Positions 55,972 through 64,000 are shown, counted from the first letter of the stretch. The stretch is DNA of 64,000 bases from Caballeronia sp. SBC1 (GCF_011493005.1 NZ_CP049156.1:1054001-1118000), one strand, 5' to 3'. A program made the numbers and translations. The notes: generated from the letters alone by a model not told the origin.

Positions 55972-58900
55972 ATGCGCCGAACGCGCCTGTCGTTGCCGTC
56001 CATGCTGGCGTCTCGAACATGTGTGCTATCGCGGCTGTCGATTGGCATGGCGTGCCTGTTGCGCGCTCCGTCCACACTCGCCGTTTGCGACAACCTCGCG
56101 CCTGCGAGCGGAGAAACCGCCACGTGCAACGCCAATGCGCCCAATCCTTCTACGCTGCCCGTCGTGGCCGTCGCGGGCAGTACCGGTGTCACGGTCCTCA
56201 TGCTGCCAGGCGCCGGCATCAGCGTGAACAACAGCAGTGGCATCGTTATCCGCGATTCGAGCACTGTACAGAACTTCGGCACGATCCAAAACACCGCCGA
56301 CTCATTCGATGGCATCACCTCCGCGGGCAGCGCATCCGGCTTCGGGCATAACTCCGTGACCAATGGAGGTTCGATTCATACGGCCGGCGCGGCGTCGGAA
56401 GGCATATACAACGGCTCGGCAGCGGTCACGATGGTGAATACGGCGAGCGGCGTTATTGGCACGAGCGGGACGGGGTCGGCGGCCATGCTCGACTTGTCCG
56501 CAGCCGGCGGCGGCAAGCTGACCAACCATGGCTCGCTTACCACGTCCGGAGACGACTCTTATGGCATGGCCGCCGAAACTTCTGGCGACGCGCTCGTCAA
56601 CGGCGGCACGATTACAACCACAGGCGTTCGGTCGTATGGTCTGTTCGCGAACGGGGGGGCGGCCGGACCAGGCAACACAACGCTGACAAATAACGGTTTC
56701 ATCGATGTCTCCGGATCGAACGCGCACGGCATTGTGTCCCTCGATGCTTCGGCGGGGCTCGTCACGAACACCGGTTCGATCATCGCGCATGGAGCGAGCG
56801 GACTCGGCGCGTTTTTCGCGCAGGGGGTGACCTTGAACAACACCACCGGCGCTCGGATCGTAAGCGAGCAGGACAACGCCATCGACGCCAACGGCGGTGG
56901 CACGTTCACCAACGCCGGGACCATATCGGGCGCGAACGAGGGGCTGTCCATCGCCGGCGGCGGCGCACTGATTGTGAACAGCGGGGTGATTCAGGGCGGG
57001 ACTAATCTCGCCATCTCCACTATCGGCCCGTACGCCATCACCATCACGAATACCGGCCAGATCGCGAGTGCGGGCGGCGTGGCCGTGTGGACCGATACCG
57101 GCGTGAACACCTTCAACATGAATGGCGGCACGGTCACCGGACTGATCCGTCAAGGCACCGGCATCAATACGTTTGTCATGCAGGCGGGGCAGGTCGATTC
57201 CGTGGATCAGGGCGGCCCCCAGCCACGCTTCACGCTGAATGGCGGGCGCGTGACGGGAGGGCTGACGAACGGCGGTGCGGTCACGATCACGGGCGGGCGC
57301 ATTGGCAGCGTGGCGCTGACGGCAGCTCAGAACACCTTCACCATGTCAGGCGGGCAGATCGATACGAACCTGACGGCCGGCTCCGGTGATACCAATTTCA
57401 AGCTCTCGGGTGGCGCGATAGGCGGCGCGGTCACGCTTGGTAACGGCGCGAACACTATCGCGGTCACGGGGGGATCGATCGCGCAGGGCCTCGCGTCGGG
57501 CAATGGCGCCACGACCTTCGGATGGCTGGGGGGCGGTCTCATTGGCGGGACGGTGTCGTTCGGAGCGGGCGGGGTGGTCGCCACTTTGTCGAATTTGAGT
57601 GACGCTAACCTCGCTGGGTTATCGGCATTCGATGGGGGTACCGGTCAAAATGCGCTGACGTTTGACCATACGCAAACCGGCGGCATTGGCCGTTTTGTGA
57701 GCTGGGACAGCATCGCGTTGACGAACGGCAGCAGGCTTTCGCTCGATAATCACGGCGTGGCACTGGGCAATGCGGCGGCGCAAACGGGCCTATTCGATAT
57801 CGATTCGACCAGCACGCTTGCTTGGAACGGTGGTGGCGAATCGGCAATCACGACGACCGCGCACGGGGGCCGCGTGATCTTGAGCAACGCGGGCACGATT
57901 GATCTGACTGGCGGCGCGGGCCAGCGCAACACGTTGGTGGTCGGCGGCGACTATGTCGGTCATGGGGGGCAATTGCTGGTGCAGAGCGTGCTCGGCACGG
58001 ATAGCTCGCCGAGCGGAAAACTGGTGATTTCGCAGGGTGCGGCGACGGGCAATACCTCGATCGGGGTAACGAACGCCAGTGGCTCGGGTGCGCTGACTTT
58101 GGCAGATGGAATCATGGTCGTGCAGGCAGTTCAGGGCGGGACGACGGCACCGACCGCGTTTTCATTGGCGAATCCGGTCAAGGCAGGGGCGTACACGTAC
58201 TACCTGTTTCGAGGCGGCGTTGCAGCGGGGACGGAGGATAACTGGTATTTGCGATCGAGCATCACGCCACCACCGCCGCCACCCGTGACACCGCCACCCG
58301 TGACACCGCCACCCGTGACACCGCCGCCCGTGACACCACCGCCCGTGACACCACCGCCCGTGTCACCACCGCCCGTGTCACCGCCGCCCGTGACGCCGCC
58401 ACCCCCCGTGTCGCCACCGCTGCAGGCGGACCCGACGCCACTCTATCGAATTGAGGTACCGATCTATGCAGAGGTTTCATCGCTGACGCGCGAACTCGGC
58501 ATACAGCAGATCGGCACTTTTCAAGACCGCGCGGGCGACCAATCGCAGTTGAACGAGACGGGTGCGCTGCGTGCGGCGTGGAGCCGTGTCTGGGGCAACC
58601 GGACGATCACGAGCAGCGACACAGGCGTCGATCCGCATTTCAACGGCGCGATCGGGGGTATGCAAATTGGTCAGGATGTCTATGCCAACACCACCGCCGA
58701 CGGGCATCGGGACCACTATGGATTTCTGCTCGGCGTGGCGCGCGCGTCAGGCGATGTGAGCGGTTTCGCGCTCGGCATGCCGGCCGTGCAGGCGGGCAGC
58801 CTGAGTATCGATGCCGGGAGCGTAGGCGCTTACTGGACGCATATTGGCGCCGGTGGCTGGTACACCGATACCGTTGTGATCGGGAGCACATTGACGATCA

Positions 58901-59394
58901 AACCGTCGTCGAACGACGGCGTCAGCACGACCACGCATGGCCGGTCGATAGCGGGATCCATCGAGGCCGGTTTGCCGTTCCCCTTGGCGGCAGGACTGAG
59001 CATCGAACCGCAGGCGCAGGTGATCTGGCAGCACACGGGCATCGATGATCTCAACGATGGCATTTCGAGCGTCGCCTTCACTAACCCCAACGCCGTCGCA
59101 GCCCGCCTCGGCGTGCGGTTGACCGGGCGGATGCAGGCACTGGGCGCGACCTGGCAACCGTACGCACGCGTGAATCTCTGGCGCTACTTCAGTGCCACGA
59201 GCCATGTGACGTTCGACGGTACGACCGACATCCCGGCGCAGTCATCGGCGACGATCGCCGATATTGCAGCCGGCGTCGCCGTGAACCTGAGTGCGCGGGG
59301 CAGCGTCTTCCTGAGCGTGCATTACGCGACGAACGCAAGCGGCGCGCGCCGCGAGACGCTAGGTGGCGACGCCACCGTGCGCTGGCGATGGTGA
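55972..59394 (+). CDS. Autotransporter outer-membrane beta-barrel protein (type Va)
   Basis: A 1140-residue protein. An N-terminal export signal (MRRTRLSLPSMLASR, then a hydrophobic stretch) leads to a passenger of about 750 residues. It is rich in Gly, Thr, Asn and Ser with short beta-helix-like repeats (VTNTGSI, LTNNGFI, TFTNAGTI, TMSGGQI). A proline-rich linker (PPPVT/PPPVS repeats) follows, then a C-terminal barrel from about residue 866 (AAWSRVWGNRTITSSD) ending VRWRW, with a terminal aromatic. The passenger resembles pertactin-type adhesins; ligand unknown. The ATG at 55972 follows GGAG. Confidence 0.92.
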   Translation: MRRTRLSLPSMLASRTCVLSRLSIGMACLLRAPSTLAVCDNLAPASGETATCNANAPNPSTLPVVAVAGSTGVTVLMLPGAGISVNNSSGIVIRDSSTVQNFGTIQNTADSFDGITSAGSASGFGHNSVTNGGSIHTAGAASEGIYNGSAAVTMVNTASGVIGTSGTGSAAMLDLSAAGGGKLTNHGSLTTSGDDSYGMAAETSGDALVNGGTITTTGVRSYGLFANGGAAGPGNTTLTNNGFIDVSGSNAHGIVSLDASAGLVTNTGSIIAHGASGLGAFFAQGVTLNNTTGARIVSEQDNAIDANGGGTFTNAGTISGANEGLSIAGGGALIVNSGVIQGGTNLAISTIGPYAITITNTGQIASAGGVAVWTDTGVNTFNMNGGTVTGLIRQGTGINTFVMQAGQVDSVDQGGPQPRFTLNGGRVTGGLTNGGAVTITGGRIGSVALTAAQNTFTMSGGQIDTNLTAGSGDTNFKLSGGAIGGAVTLGNGANTIAVTGGSIAQGLASGNGATTFGWLGGGLIGGTVSFGAGGVVATLSNLSDANLAGLSAFDGGTGQNALTFDHTQTGGIGRFVSWDSIALTNGSRLSLDNHGVALGNAAAQTGLFDIDSTSTLAWNGGGESAITTTAHGGRVILSNAGTIDLTGGAGQRNTLVVGGDYVGHGGQLLVQSVLGTDSSPSGKLVISQGAATGNTSIGVTNASGSGALTLADGIMVVQAVQGGTTAPTAFSLANPVKAGAYTYYLFRGGVAAGTEDNWYLRSSITPPPPPPVTPPPVTPPPVTPPPVTPPPVTPPPVSPPPVSPPPVTPPPPVSPPLQADPTPLYRIEVPIYAEVSSLTRELGIQQIGTFQDRAGDQSQLNETGALRAAWSRVWGNRTITSSDTGVDPHFNGAIGGMQIGQDVYANTTADGHRDHYGFLLGVARASGDVSGFALGMPAVQAGSLSIDAGSVGAYWTHIGAGGWYTDTVVIGSTLTIKPSSNDGVSTTTHGRSIAGSIEAGLPFPLAAGLSIEPQAQVIWQHTGIDDLNDGISSVAFTNPNAVAARLGVRLTGRMQALGATWQPYARVNLWRYFSATSHVTFDGTTDIPAQSSATIADIAAGVAVNLSARGSVFLSVHYATNASGARRETLGGDATVRWRW
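58264..58424 (+). repeat. 15-bp tandem repeat encoding the PPPVT/PPPVS linker
   Basis: About nine to ten copies of CCACCCGTGACACCG-like units encode Pro-Pro-Pro-Val-Thr/Ser between passenger and barrel. Such repeats change copy number easily. Confidence 0.85.
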
Positions 59395-59449
59395 AGCGCC
59401 TTTGAGCATCGATGAACAGGCTTCGCACATCGAGCTGAGAATCCTGCGG

Positions 59450-59477
59450 CGGCTAACGGCTAACGGCTAGCGGCTAC
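59450..59477. repeat. Four tandem 7-bp repeats (CGGCTAA)
   Basis: CGGCTAA, CGGCTAA, CGGCTAG and CGGCTAC lie in the short gap between convergent genes. No terminator hairpin was recognised here. Confidence 0.6.
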
Positions 59478-59481
59478 CGGA

Positions 59482-59997
59482 CTACTGCAGATTGCCCCAG
59501 CGAGCGACCGCCGGTTCTGCCGATGCCCACTTCCAGCCGCTGCTATTGTCATTGCCCTTGCAGGCCTGCGCGAGGAACCATTCCTGATGCGCATCTGGCT
59601 TGTCGCTGTCCGCGACTGAGAACGCGAACTCCCGGCAAGTCGCCAGCGCGCTGCTGAACTCACGCAATACGCGCACGTCGCCGTGGCCGTTCTCCACCGG
59701 CAGCGTGTGTTTGACCCGCCACGGTTTCGTATCGCCGATAGGGAGATCGCCCGCGGTCGTCGCAATGGCGATCTGCTGATCGCTGTGCAGGCGTTTCATC
59801 AGGCGATTGACGGCTTCGTCGGTGGCAGCCTGGACCGCGATGCCCACGCCGAAACCAATCGCCGGGTTGCTGGTGACCGCGCCTGTGGATACACCCGCGA
59901 CCGCGCCGGCCGCAGCCCCAATGGACGAGCAGCCGCTTACGAGAACGCAGCTCGCGGCAACGCTTGCTGCGAGCATCAAACCGAGACCGGGCTTCAT
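59482..59997 (-). CDS. Lipoprotein of unknown function, second of a tandem paralogous pair
   Basis: A 171-residue lipoprotein with signal peptide and lipobox VLVSGC. A Gly/Ala-rich segment (AAAGAVAGVSTGAVTSNPAIGFGVGIAVQAATDEAVN) is shown by its key parts only: AAAGAVAGVS and GFGVGIAVQA. The C-terminal half ends WKWASAEPAVARWGNLQ. This tail and the Cys-containing segment CREFAFSV match the neighbouring gene product, so the two are duplicates. Its start overlaps the neighbour's stop by four bases. Function unknown; envelope location inferred. Confidence 0.82.
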   Translation of the reverse strand: MKPGLGLMLAASVAASCVLVSGCSSIGAAAGAVAGVSTGAVTSNPAIGFGVGIAVQAATDEAVNRLMKRLHSDQQIAIATTAGDLPIGDTKPWRVKHTLPVENGHGDVRVLREFSSALATCREFAFSVADSDKPDAHQEWFLAQACKGNDNSSGWKWASAEPAVARWGNLQ

Positions 59998-60548
59998 TGC
60001 AGCGCACCCCAACGCGGCGTAGCGGGTTCCGCCGACGCCCACTTCCAGACCTGGCCGTCACGGCAGATGGACGCAACGTAGAAACCACTTTCCGCCGGAT
60101 GATCCTTGGTGGCATCGGTATCGACGGAGAATACGATCTCCTTGCAGTCGAGCGTCCCTGTGCTGATGGTCCGGCTCACTGTCACGCGGCCTTTCTCGTC
60201 CGGCTCGATGGGCACGCTATGCACCGCCGCCCAAGAAGCCACGCCGCCGACGGCAAGCGGGCCAGCAGCCCCGGCGATCCTGTCTTGCGTATAGGTGTGC
60301 ATCACGCGCTCGCTGTACTGCACGCCGGCCTTGGCGGCAGCAACGGCACCAAGGCCAATGCCGGTTGCCACCGCGGCATTCCGGGTCACGCTGCTCGCTA
60401 TCGCGGCACCGCCAACACCGGCGCCTGCCACGGCGGTTTCGGTATATAAGGAGCTACACCCTGAAAGGGTGGCGCATGCGAGTGCTCCAATCAGGAGCGA
60501 TGCCAGTGCGACGGCGTGGGGGGGACGCCGGTGAATCGTTTTCTGCAT
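59994..60548 (-). CDS. Lipoprotein of unknown function, first of a tandem paralogous pair
   Basis: A 184-residue lipoprotein with a basic N-terminus (MQKTIHRRPPHAVAL) and lipobox TLSGC, a Gly/Ala-rich hydrophobic region (VATGIGLGAVAAAKAGV), and a conserved half with DCKEIVFSV and WKWASAEPATPRWGALQ. The closing motif is nearly identical to that of the downstream paralogue. An unusual 20-bp palindrome lies in the upstream gap. The two genes are translationally coupled. Confidence 0.83.
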   Translation of the reverse strand: MQKTIHRRPPHAVALASLLIGALACATLSGCSSLYTETAVAGAGVGGAAIASSVTRNAAVATGIGLGAVAAAKAGVQYSERVMHTYTQDRIAGAAGPLAVGGVASWAAVHSVPIEPDEKGRVTVSRTISTGTLDCKEIVFSVDTDATKDHPAESGFYVASICRDGQVWKWASAEPATPRWGALQ

Positions 60549-60825
60549 GGTGCTGTACCTTCCTCGCCTTTCTTTATTCTTTCGATAACGTCGACCGGCT
60601 TGCTAGTGCGTGCACTGAAGGAACACTAAGCAATCGGAGCGCCCGCGCATTTTGAAGGACGCAGCGAAATGAAGGGCAAAGAAATTTGCAAGAAATTGCA
60701 AATGCGGGGAACGTGGTGCAGGAAATGAAAATCTGTCGTGACAATCTACGTCTTGATGAGTCGATGAGTCGCATCAGGACCCATCGACTTCACTGACTTC
60801 ATCGACATCACGGACGTAGGGCGAT
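60549..60825 (-). other. Upstream region of the lipoprotein pair
   Basis: About 275 bases between the sigma-54 regulator stop and the lipoprotein start. It contains the palindrome at 60683-60702. No clear -35/-10 or -24/-12 pair was found. Confidence 0.4.
60683..60702. promoter_or_regulatory. 20-bp palindrome ATTTGCAA-GAAA-TTGCAAAT
   Basis: Perfect inverted repeat of eight bases with a four-base spacer, about 135 bases upstream of the lipoprotein pair, with the spacing of a dimeric regulator site. TTGCAA motifs also occur at 8521-8533 upstream of another secreted-protein gene. Confidence 0.5.
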
Positions 60826-61896
60826 CTAGCTTTCCGCGCCTGTCGACGTTGACGATTCCCCGTCACCGCTTTCGTTCTCATAAGTGCCGAGGCGGTTGTA
60901 CAGCGTCTTGAGGCTCACGCCGAGCGCCTTGGCGGCGCGACGCTTGTCTCCCCCGCAATGCTTGAGCGTGCCGAGGATGATTTGTTTCTGAGCGTCGGCG
61001 AGCGGCGTGCCGACCCACACGCTCATGGCGTCGCCTTGCGTAACCGGCTTCTTGACTCGCGACGCCAGGTGCGGATGCGCGATCTCCACTGTCTTCTCAG
61101 CCAGGATGAACGCGCGATACACGGTGTTCTTCAACTCGCGCACATTGCCCGGCCATGAGTACGTGCGCAGCATGTCGAGCGCGCGTTTGCTGAAAGACTT
61201 GTTCGTCCCTTCTTGCGCGTTCATCTCGGAGAGGAAGTGCTGCGCGAGAAATTCGCGATCGGTATCGCGTTCACGCAGAGGTGGCGCGCGCAGGGGAAAC
61301 ACAGCGAGCCGATACATCAGGTCCTCGCGCAAGCCGTTCTCCTTGACCGCCACAATAGGATCGCGATTGGTCGCCGCGATCACGCGGACATCGGAGTGAA
61401 TCAGGTCATTGCCGCCCACGCGAAAGAACGTGCCTGTTTCCAGTGCACGCAGCAACTTGACTTGTCGAACCGGTGACATCTCGGTTACTTCGTCGAGGAA
61501 CAGCGTGCCGCCGTTTGCGTGCTCGAAGTATCCGAGACGTCCCTGCACGGCGCCCGTGAAGCTGCCTTTCTCGTGTCCGAAGAGTTCAGGTTCGATGAGG
61601 TTATCGGGGATCGCGCCGCAATTCACGGCGACGAACGGGGCGTTGCGGCGAGCGCTCTGATCGTGGATCGTGCGGGCAATCAGTTCCTTGCCCGTCCCCG
61701 ATTCACCGATGATCAACGCGGTGGCATCCGTTGCGGCCACGCGTTCGATCTGCGAGTAGAGCTCCATCATCACGGGCGATGAACCGTACAGAAGTCCGTA
61801 CGATTTCAGACCGGCAATTTCACCTGCGTTGCGTTTTTTTTGCGATGGCGTGTCGCCGGAGGCGACCGCCGGCGAGTCCAGATCGATTGACGCCAT
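60826..61896 (-). CDS. Sigma-54-dependent transcriptional activator (AAA+ and Fis-type HTH, no receiver)
   Basis: A 356-residue enhancer-binding protein. After a short N-terminal stretch of about 40 residues it has Walker A GESGTGKE (64-71), the sigma-54 contact loop GSFTGA (111-116; commonly GAFTGA), and Walker [10 protein letters not shown]. The arginine-finger region and [10 protein letters not shown] follow, with a C-terminal Fis helix-turn-helix ([20 protein letters not shown]). No sensor domain is present, so it may be controlled by a partner or by level. The ATG at 61896 is used; a TTG at 61914 is in frame. Confidence 0.92.
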   Translation of the reverse strand: MASIDLDSPAVASGDTPSQKKRNAGEIAGLKSYGLLYGSSPVMMELYSQIERVAATDATALIIGESGTGKELIARTIHDQSARRNAPFVAVNCGAIPDNLIEPELFGHEKGSFTGAVQGRLGYFEHANGGTLFLDEVTEMSPVRQVKLLRALETGTFFRVGGNDLIHSDVRVIAATNRDPIVAVKENGLREDLMYRLAVFPLRAPPLRERDTDREFLAQHFLSEMNAQEGTNKSFSKRALDMLRTYSWPGNVRELKNTVYRAFILAEKTVEIAHPHLASRVKKPVTQGDAMSVWVGTPLADAQKQIILGTLKHCGGDKRRAAKALGVSLKTLYNRLGTYENESGDGESSTSTGAES

Positions 61897-62346
61897 GAGT
61901 CTTTTGTCCTGCAAATGTTATTCGGGCGACAGCTCGGCCATTGGGGAACGACGAGGCGACGCCGGAGGCCGAGGCGGTCACCGCCAGTCAGATGGCAGGC
62001 CCGTTGTGACTGCCGCTCGGGTGGGCGAAGCATCGTTCGACGGGCACCGGCTCCATCATTTACGGAACCCGTGCTTGCATGCGGCTTATCTCATAAACCG
62101 TATTTAACCATCCGTAACGACCTAGGGGCAATGTGCTTTGCATGGGCTTTGTCCTTTGCAACGCAATTAGCTACATCAATCTCCACATGAATTGAAAACG
62201 CTGGACGCGAGCCGGAAAGCTTCACCGGCATCAGCTGAAAATTGCCGGTGCCTGACGTAATTGTTACGCGTTTGACGCGGCCACGAGCTGTCGGGCCTGC
62301 ACGCAATCGACGATCATTGCCATAACGGCATGCACCTTGACCGGGA
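61897..62346. other. Divergent region upstream of the sigma-54 activator
   Basis: About 450 bases without a supported ORF. It contains an inverted repeat CACCGGCA / TGCCGGTG (62223-62230 / 62243-62250) and TTTGCA motifs around 62139-62160. Confidence 0.45.
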
Positions 62347-62361
62347 TGGCACGAAATCTGC
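62347..62361 (+). promoter_or_regulatory. Sigma-54 (RpoN) promoter
   Basis: TGGCAC-GAAAT-CTGC fits the -24/-12 consensus TGGCAC-N5-TTGC, with the invariant GG and GC correctly spaced. Transcription would start near 62373, about 37 bases before the small membrane protein gene. A sigma-54 activator gene lies immediately upstream on the other strand. Confidence 0.72.
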
Positions 62362-62409
62362 GGCTACGGTGGCATCTGCAATTGAAAGGCCGGTTTCCGG
62401 CACGACGCC

Positions 62410-62742
62410 ATGGAAGATTCCCTTCATTTCGACATTCCCGCGCAACCGCGCGTGCGCCCTGTCCGCCGGGCTCGCGCGCCGCAGCGCGCGGCCGAGCGTC
62501 CGGAACTACTGGCGGCGGAACCGATCAACCTTTATCACTGGGCCGCCGTCGCGCTGGTGACTGCGCTGATGTGCGTGGTCATGGCTTGCGCTGCCGGCAC
62601 GCCGACGCTCGCGCGGGCAGCGAGCGTCACGAGTGTGGTGTTTGCCGCACTCGGTGGCATGCTTGTGCTTGGCGCCATGCTGCGCGCAATGCGACTGCGG
62701 CGTTCGACATACCAGGCGCCGCTCAATACGCGAGCGTCGTGA
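62410..62742 (+). CDS. Small inner-membrane protein with two TM helices, unknown function
   Basis: A 110-residue protein with an Arg/Pro-rich N-terminal tail (RPVRRARAPQRAAERPE), a hydrophobic helix about 43-62 (WAAVALVTALMCVVMAC), a second about 68-90, and a short basic C-terminus. I do not recognise the family. The ATG at 62410 has a weak ribosome site. Its promoter region carries a strong sigma-54 element. The DUF883 gene follows after 86 bases. Confidence 0.72.
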   Translation: MEDSLHFDIPAQPRVRPVRRARAPQRAAERPELLAAEPINLYHWAAVALVTALMCVVMACAAGTPTLARAASVTSVVFAALGGMLVLGAMLRAMRLRRSTYQAPLNTRAS

Positions 62743-62828
62743 TGCGAACGCAGAAGTCACCACGTTCAGCGGCACATTTATCAGACGTATCAGTCGCATC
62801 AGATACTAATGGCAAGGGGTTTCATAAC

Positions 62829-63146
62829 ATGAGTCAAACCACAGTCCAGATGTCCTTGGGCAAGCAAAAGATCATCGAAGACATCAAGGTCTTGCTGAAC
62901 GATTCGGAAGAACTCGTGCGGCTGAGCGCGTCGTTGCCCGCAGAAGGCGTGGACGCTCTGCGCACGCGTTTGCGGGACCACGTCGATGCAGCGCGCAACG
63001 CGCTTGAATCAGCGCAATCCAGTGCGCAGGAGCGGTATCGCGCCAGTCTGGAAGGCACGGTGCAATACACGCGCGACAACCCGTGGCAGGCGCTGGGCAT
63101 TGCGGCGGGGATCGGCTTTTTGGCAGGCATCCTGGTTTCGCGATAA
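62829..63146 (+). CDS. DUF883 family (ElaB/YqjD-like) membrane-anchored protein
   Basis: A 105-residue protein with an amphipathic, coiled-coil-like helical body and a single C-terminal anchor NPWQALGIAAGIGFLAGILV, the signature of ElaB/YqjD proteins. Those bind ribosomes at the inner membrane in stationary phase in E. coli, often under stress control. The ATG at 62829 follows AAGGGG. Possibly co-transcribed with the small membrane protein upstream. Confidence 0.9.
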   Translation: MSQTTVQMSLGKQKIIEDIKVLLNDSEELVRLSASLPAEGVDALRTRLRDHVDAARNALESAQSSAQERYRASLEGTVQYTRDNPWQALGIAAGIGFLAGILVSR

Positions 63147-63212
63147 CCGATCACCAATGATCATCACTCACCGCTCTATCTCTATATAACCGCGACAAAC
63201 GGAGGAATCACA

Positions 63213-63473
63213 ATGGCACGACCCAAACTCGGCCTGTTCGGTGCGTTGTTCGCGATAGGCAGTGTCCTGGCCTGGCGATGGGCGCAAGCACAACGCGACG
63301 CTTCAAAACGGGGTGTGCGTGAACTCCACCGTTGGGAAGACGAGGGCGGCAAAGTCGTCACGCCTGCGAGCGCCTCAAGCGTCACGCCCACGGCGCCGGT
63401 GAAGCCAGCGAACGGCCTGGGCAACGGTGCGCTTGGCGGCACGCCGGAAGCATGGAATTTCCCTCATAGCTGA
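63213..63473 (+). CDS. Small membrane-anchored hypothetical protein
   Basis: An 86-residue protein: one N-terminal membrane helix (LGLFGALFAIGSVLAWRWA), a charged linker (RELHRWEDEGG) and a low-complexity Ala/Pro/Thr C-terminus. The ribosome site GGAGG lies ten bases before the ATG. It follows the DUF883 gene after 66 bases and is probably in the same unit. Unrecognised. Confidence 0.78.
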   Translation: MARPKLGLFGALFAIGSVLAWRWAQAQRDASKRGVRELHRWEDEGGKVVTPASASSVTPTAPVKPANGLGNGALGGTPEAWNFPHS

Positions 63474-63531
63474 TATAGAGGTTAGTTTGCCGGATCAATT
63501 GCGTCGGCTTAACCGAGTCGGCTTAACACCC

Positions 63532-63560
63532 GGCCCACTCGGCCACTCGGCCACTCGGCC
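63532..63560. repeat. Tandem GGCC(C)ACTC repeat
   Basis: Three GGCC(C)ACTC units and a trailing GGCC in tandem in the intergenic gap. Confidence 0.6.
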
Positions 63561-63594
63561 GGCGCGACAGATCCATGTGGTCAGCGGACTATTC

Positions 63595-63621
63595 GAAACG
63601 CACGCCCCCGGCGTGCGTTTC
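63595..63621. repeat. 12-bp perfect inverted repeat GAAACGCACGCC / GGCGTGCGTTTC
   Basis: The arms are separated by CCC. There is no long T tract on either side, so it may be a weak terminator of the upstream unit or a regulator site just before the TATAAT element. Confidence 0.5.
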
Positions 63622-63863
63622 ATCTTGATAAAGCCTTATAATCGGCTGACCCACAGTAATAAGTTCGCTATATGGCAATAATTGCGCGATGCAGTCAGGC
63701 GCCATCGGCGAAACCGGAAAGACTTTCATCTTTCGGCGTACTTGAGTTTCTCTCGGTGCGCAATCGGCCTGGCGGCGGACTGCTCTCATAGCACCGTCCC
63801 AGAGACCTCCACGACGCTTTCTGCGCCGTGTGACCCTCAACGCTTTGGATAAATTCGAGACGC

Positions 63864-64000
63864 ATGCCACACGTATTGATTGTCGATGACGATCCCAGTA
63901 CCCGCGAGGCGCTAGCCGCGATCATCGGCGAAGATGGACTGACGACAGCAACAGCGGGCGATCTGCGCGAAGCGCGGATTCAGCTTGTGCGCCAGACGCC
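63864..64000 (+). CDS. Response regulator, N-terminal part (receiver domain), truncated by the window edge
   Basis: The frame from ATG 63864 (MPHVLIVDDDPSTREALAAI) to the edge gives 45 codons of a CheY-like receiver with the acidic triad DDD. The phosphoacceptor and output domain lie outside. Its closeness to a sigma-54 activator and the sequence TREALAAIIGEDGL suggest an NtrC-type regulator, which is inference. Confidence 0.85.
   Translation, partial: MPHVLIVDDDPSTREALAAIIGEDGLTTATAGDLREARIQLVRQT

Larger units (their letters stand above)
63474..63863 (+). other. Region before the terminal response-regulator gene
   Basis: About 390 bases holding a direct repeat (GTCGGCTTAAC twice), the GGCCACTC repeat, a 12-bp inverted repeat, and a perfect TATAAT at 63637-63642 with no good -35. 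No supported ORF. Confidence 0.45.

Noticed and set aside
58264..58424. Regular 15-bp repeats, first considered as a CRISPR-like array
   Set aside because: There are no spacers, and the repeat is in frame within the autotransporter and encodes a proline linker.

Overview
The window reads as a chromosomal segment of a high-GC Burkholderiales bacterium, most likely Burkholderia sensu lato (Paraburkholderia or Caballeronia). The evidence is the gene content: a glucokinase fused to an RpiR-type regulator, a single hemL-ribD-ribE...ribB-ribH-nusB region, a Burkholderia-type general porin, and uniform codon use. No phage, transposase, integrase, CRISPR array or rRNA was seen. Most of the window is core metabolism and envelope biology, with a few accessory pieces.

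Layout. 0-9 kb: the 5' part of an RND-pump adaptor gene, hemN, a YkgJ protein, a DUF1439 lipoprotein, uppP, trmB, a tRNA-Gly(CCC), yggT, an EthD protein, a DUF2520 dehydrogenase-like protein and a small Gly/Tyr-rich secreted protein. 9-16.8 kb: a threonine-dehydratase-like enzyme, a LysE exporter, asparaginase, ubiD, a membrane lytic transglycosylase behind a long leader that holds an intrinsic terminator, and an aminotransferase. 16.8-25.6 kb: a leftward riboflavin/tetrapyrrole region (hemL, ribD, ribE, then ribB-like, ribH, nusB) interrupted by a complete ribose-type ABC importer. 26-30.6 kb: a Bcr/CflA exporter, a prolyl oligopeptidase and an orphan GT-A-like protein.

30.7-40 kb is a glucose module. 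A leftward binding-protein/permease/permease/ATPase importer is divergent from a rightward zwf-pgl-glk/hexR operon. The zwf promoter carries a perfect 25-bp palindrome with a HexR-type core that covers its spacer and most of its -10. Glucose is therefore imported, phosphorylated and sent to the Entner-Doudoroff/pentose phosphate routes, with the fused regulator as the probable repressor. 40.7-44.8 kb: a porin and hisQMP without a binding protein. 45.4-51.6 kb: a pirin, a Spy/CpxP-like chaperone divergent from a CpxRA-like two-component system with two CpxR-type boxes between them, a small unknown protein and a Cache-GGDEF diguanylate cyclase. 52.3-55.6 kb: an ABC importer with a fused double permease and a C-terminally extended ATPase, again without a binding protein. 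56-59.4 kb: a large autotransporter. 59.5-64 kb: two tandem paralogous lipoproteins, a sigma-54 activator, a sigma-54-type promoter in front of a small two-TM protein, a DUF883 protein, a small membrane-anchored protein and the start of a response regulator.

Convergent gene pairs are commonly separated by strong bidirectional terminators. Three of the terminators share the core GCCGTTCCAA/TTGGAACGGC. The most interesting items are the CpxR-type boxes, the HexR operator architecture, the transporter inside the riboflavin cluster, the leader RNA before the transglycosylase gene, and the sigma-54/lipoprotein cluster near the right end. All calls come from reading the sequence; no database search was run.
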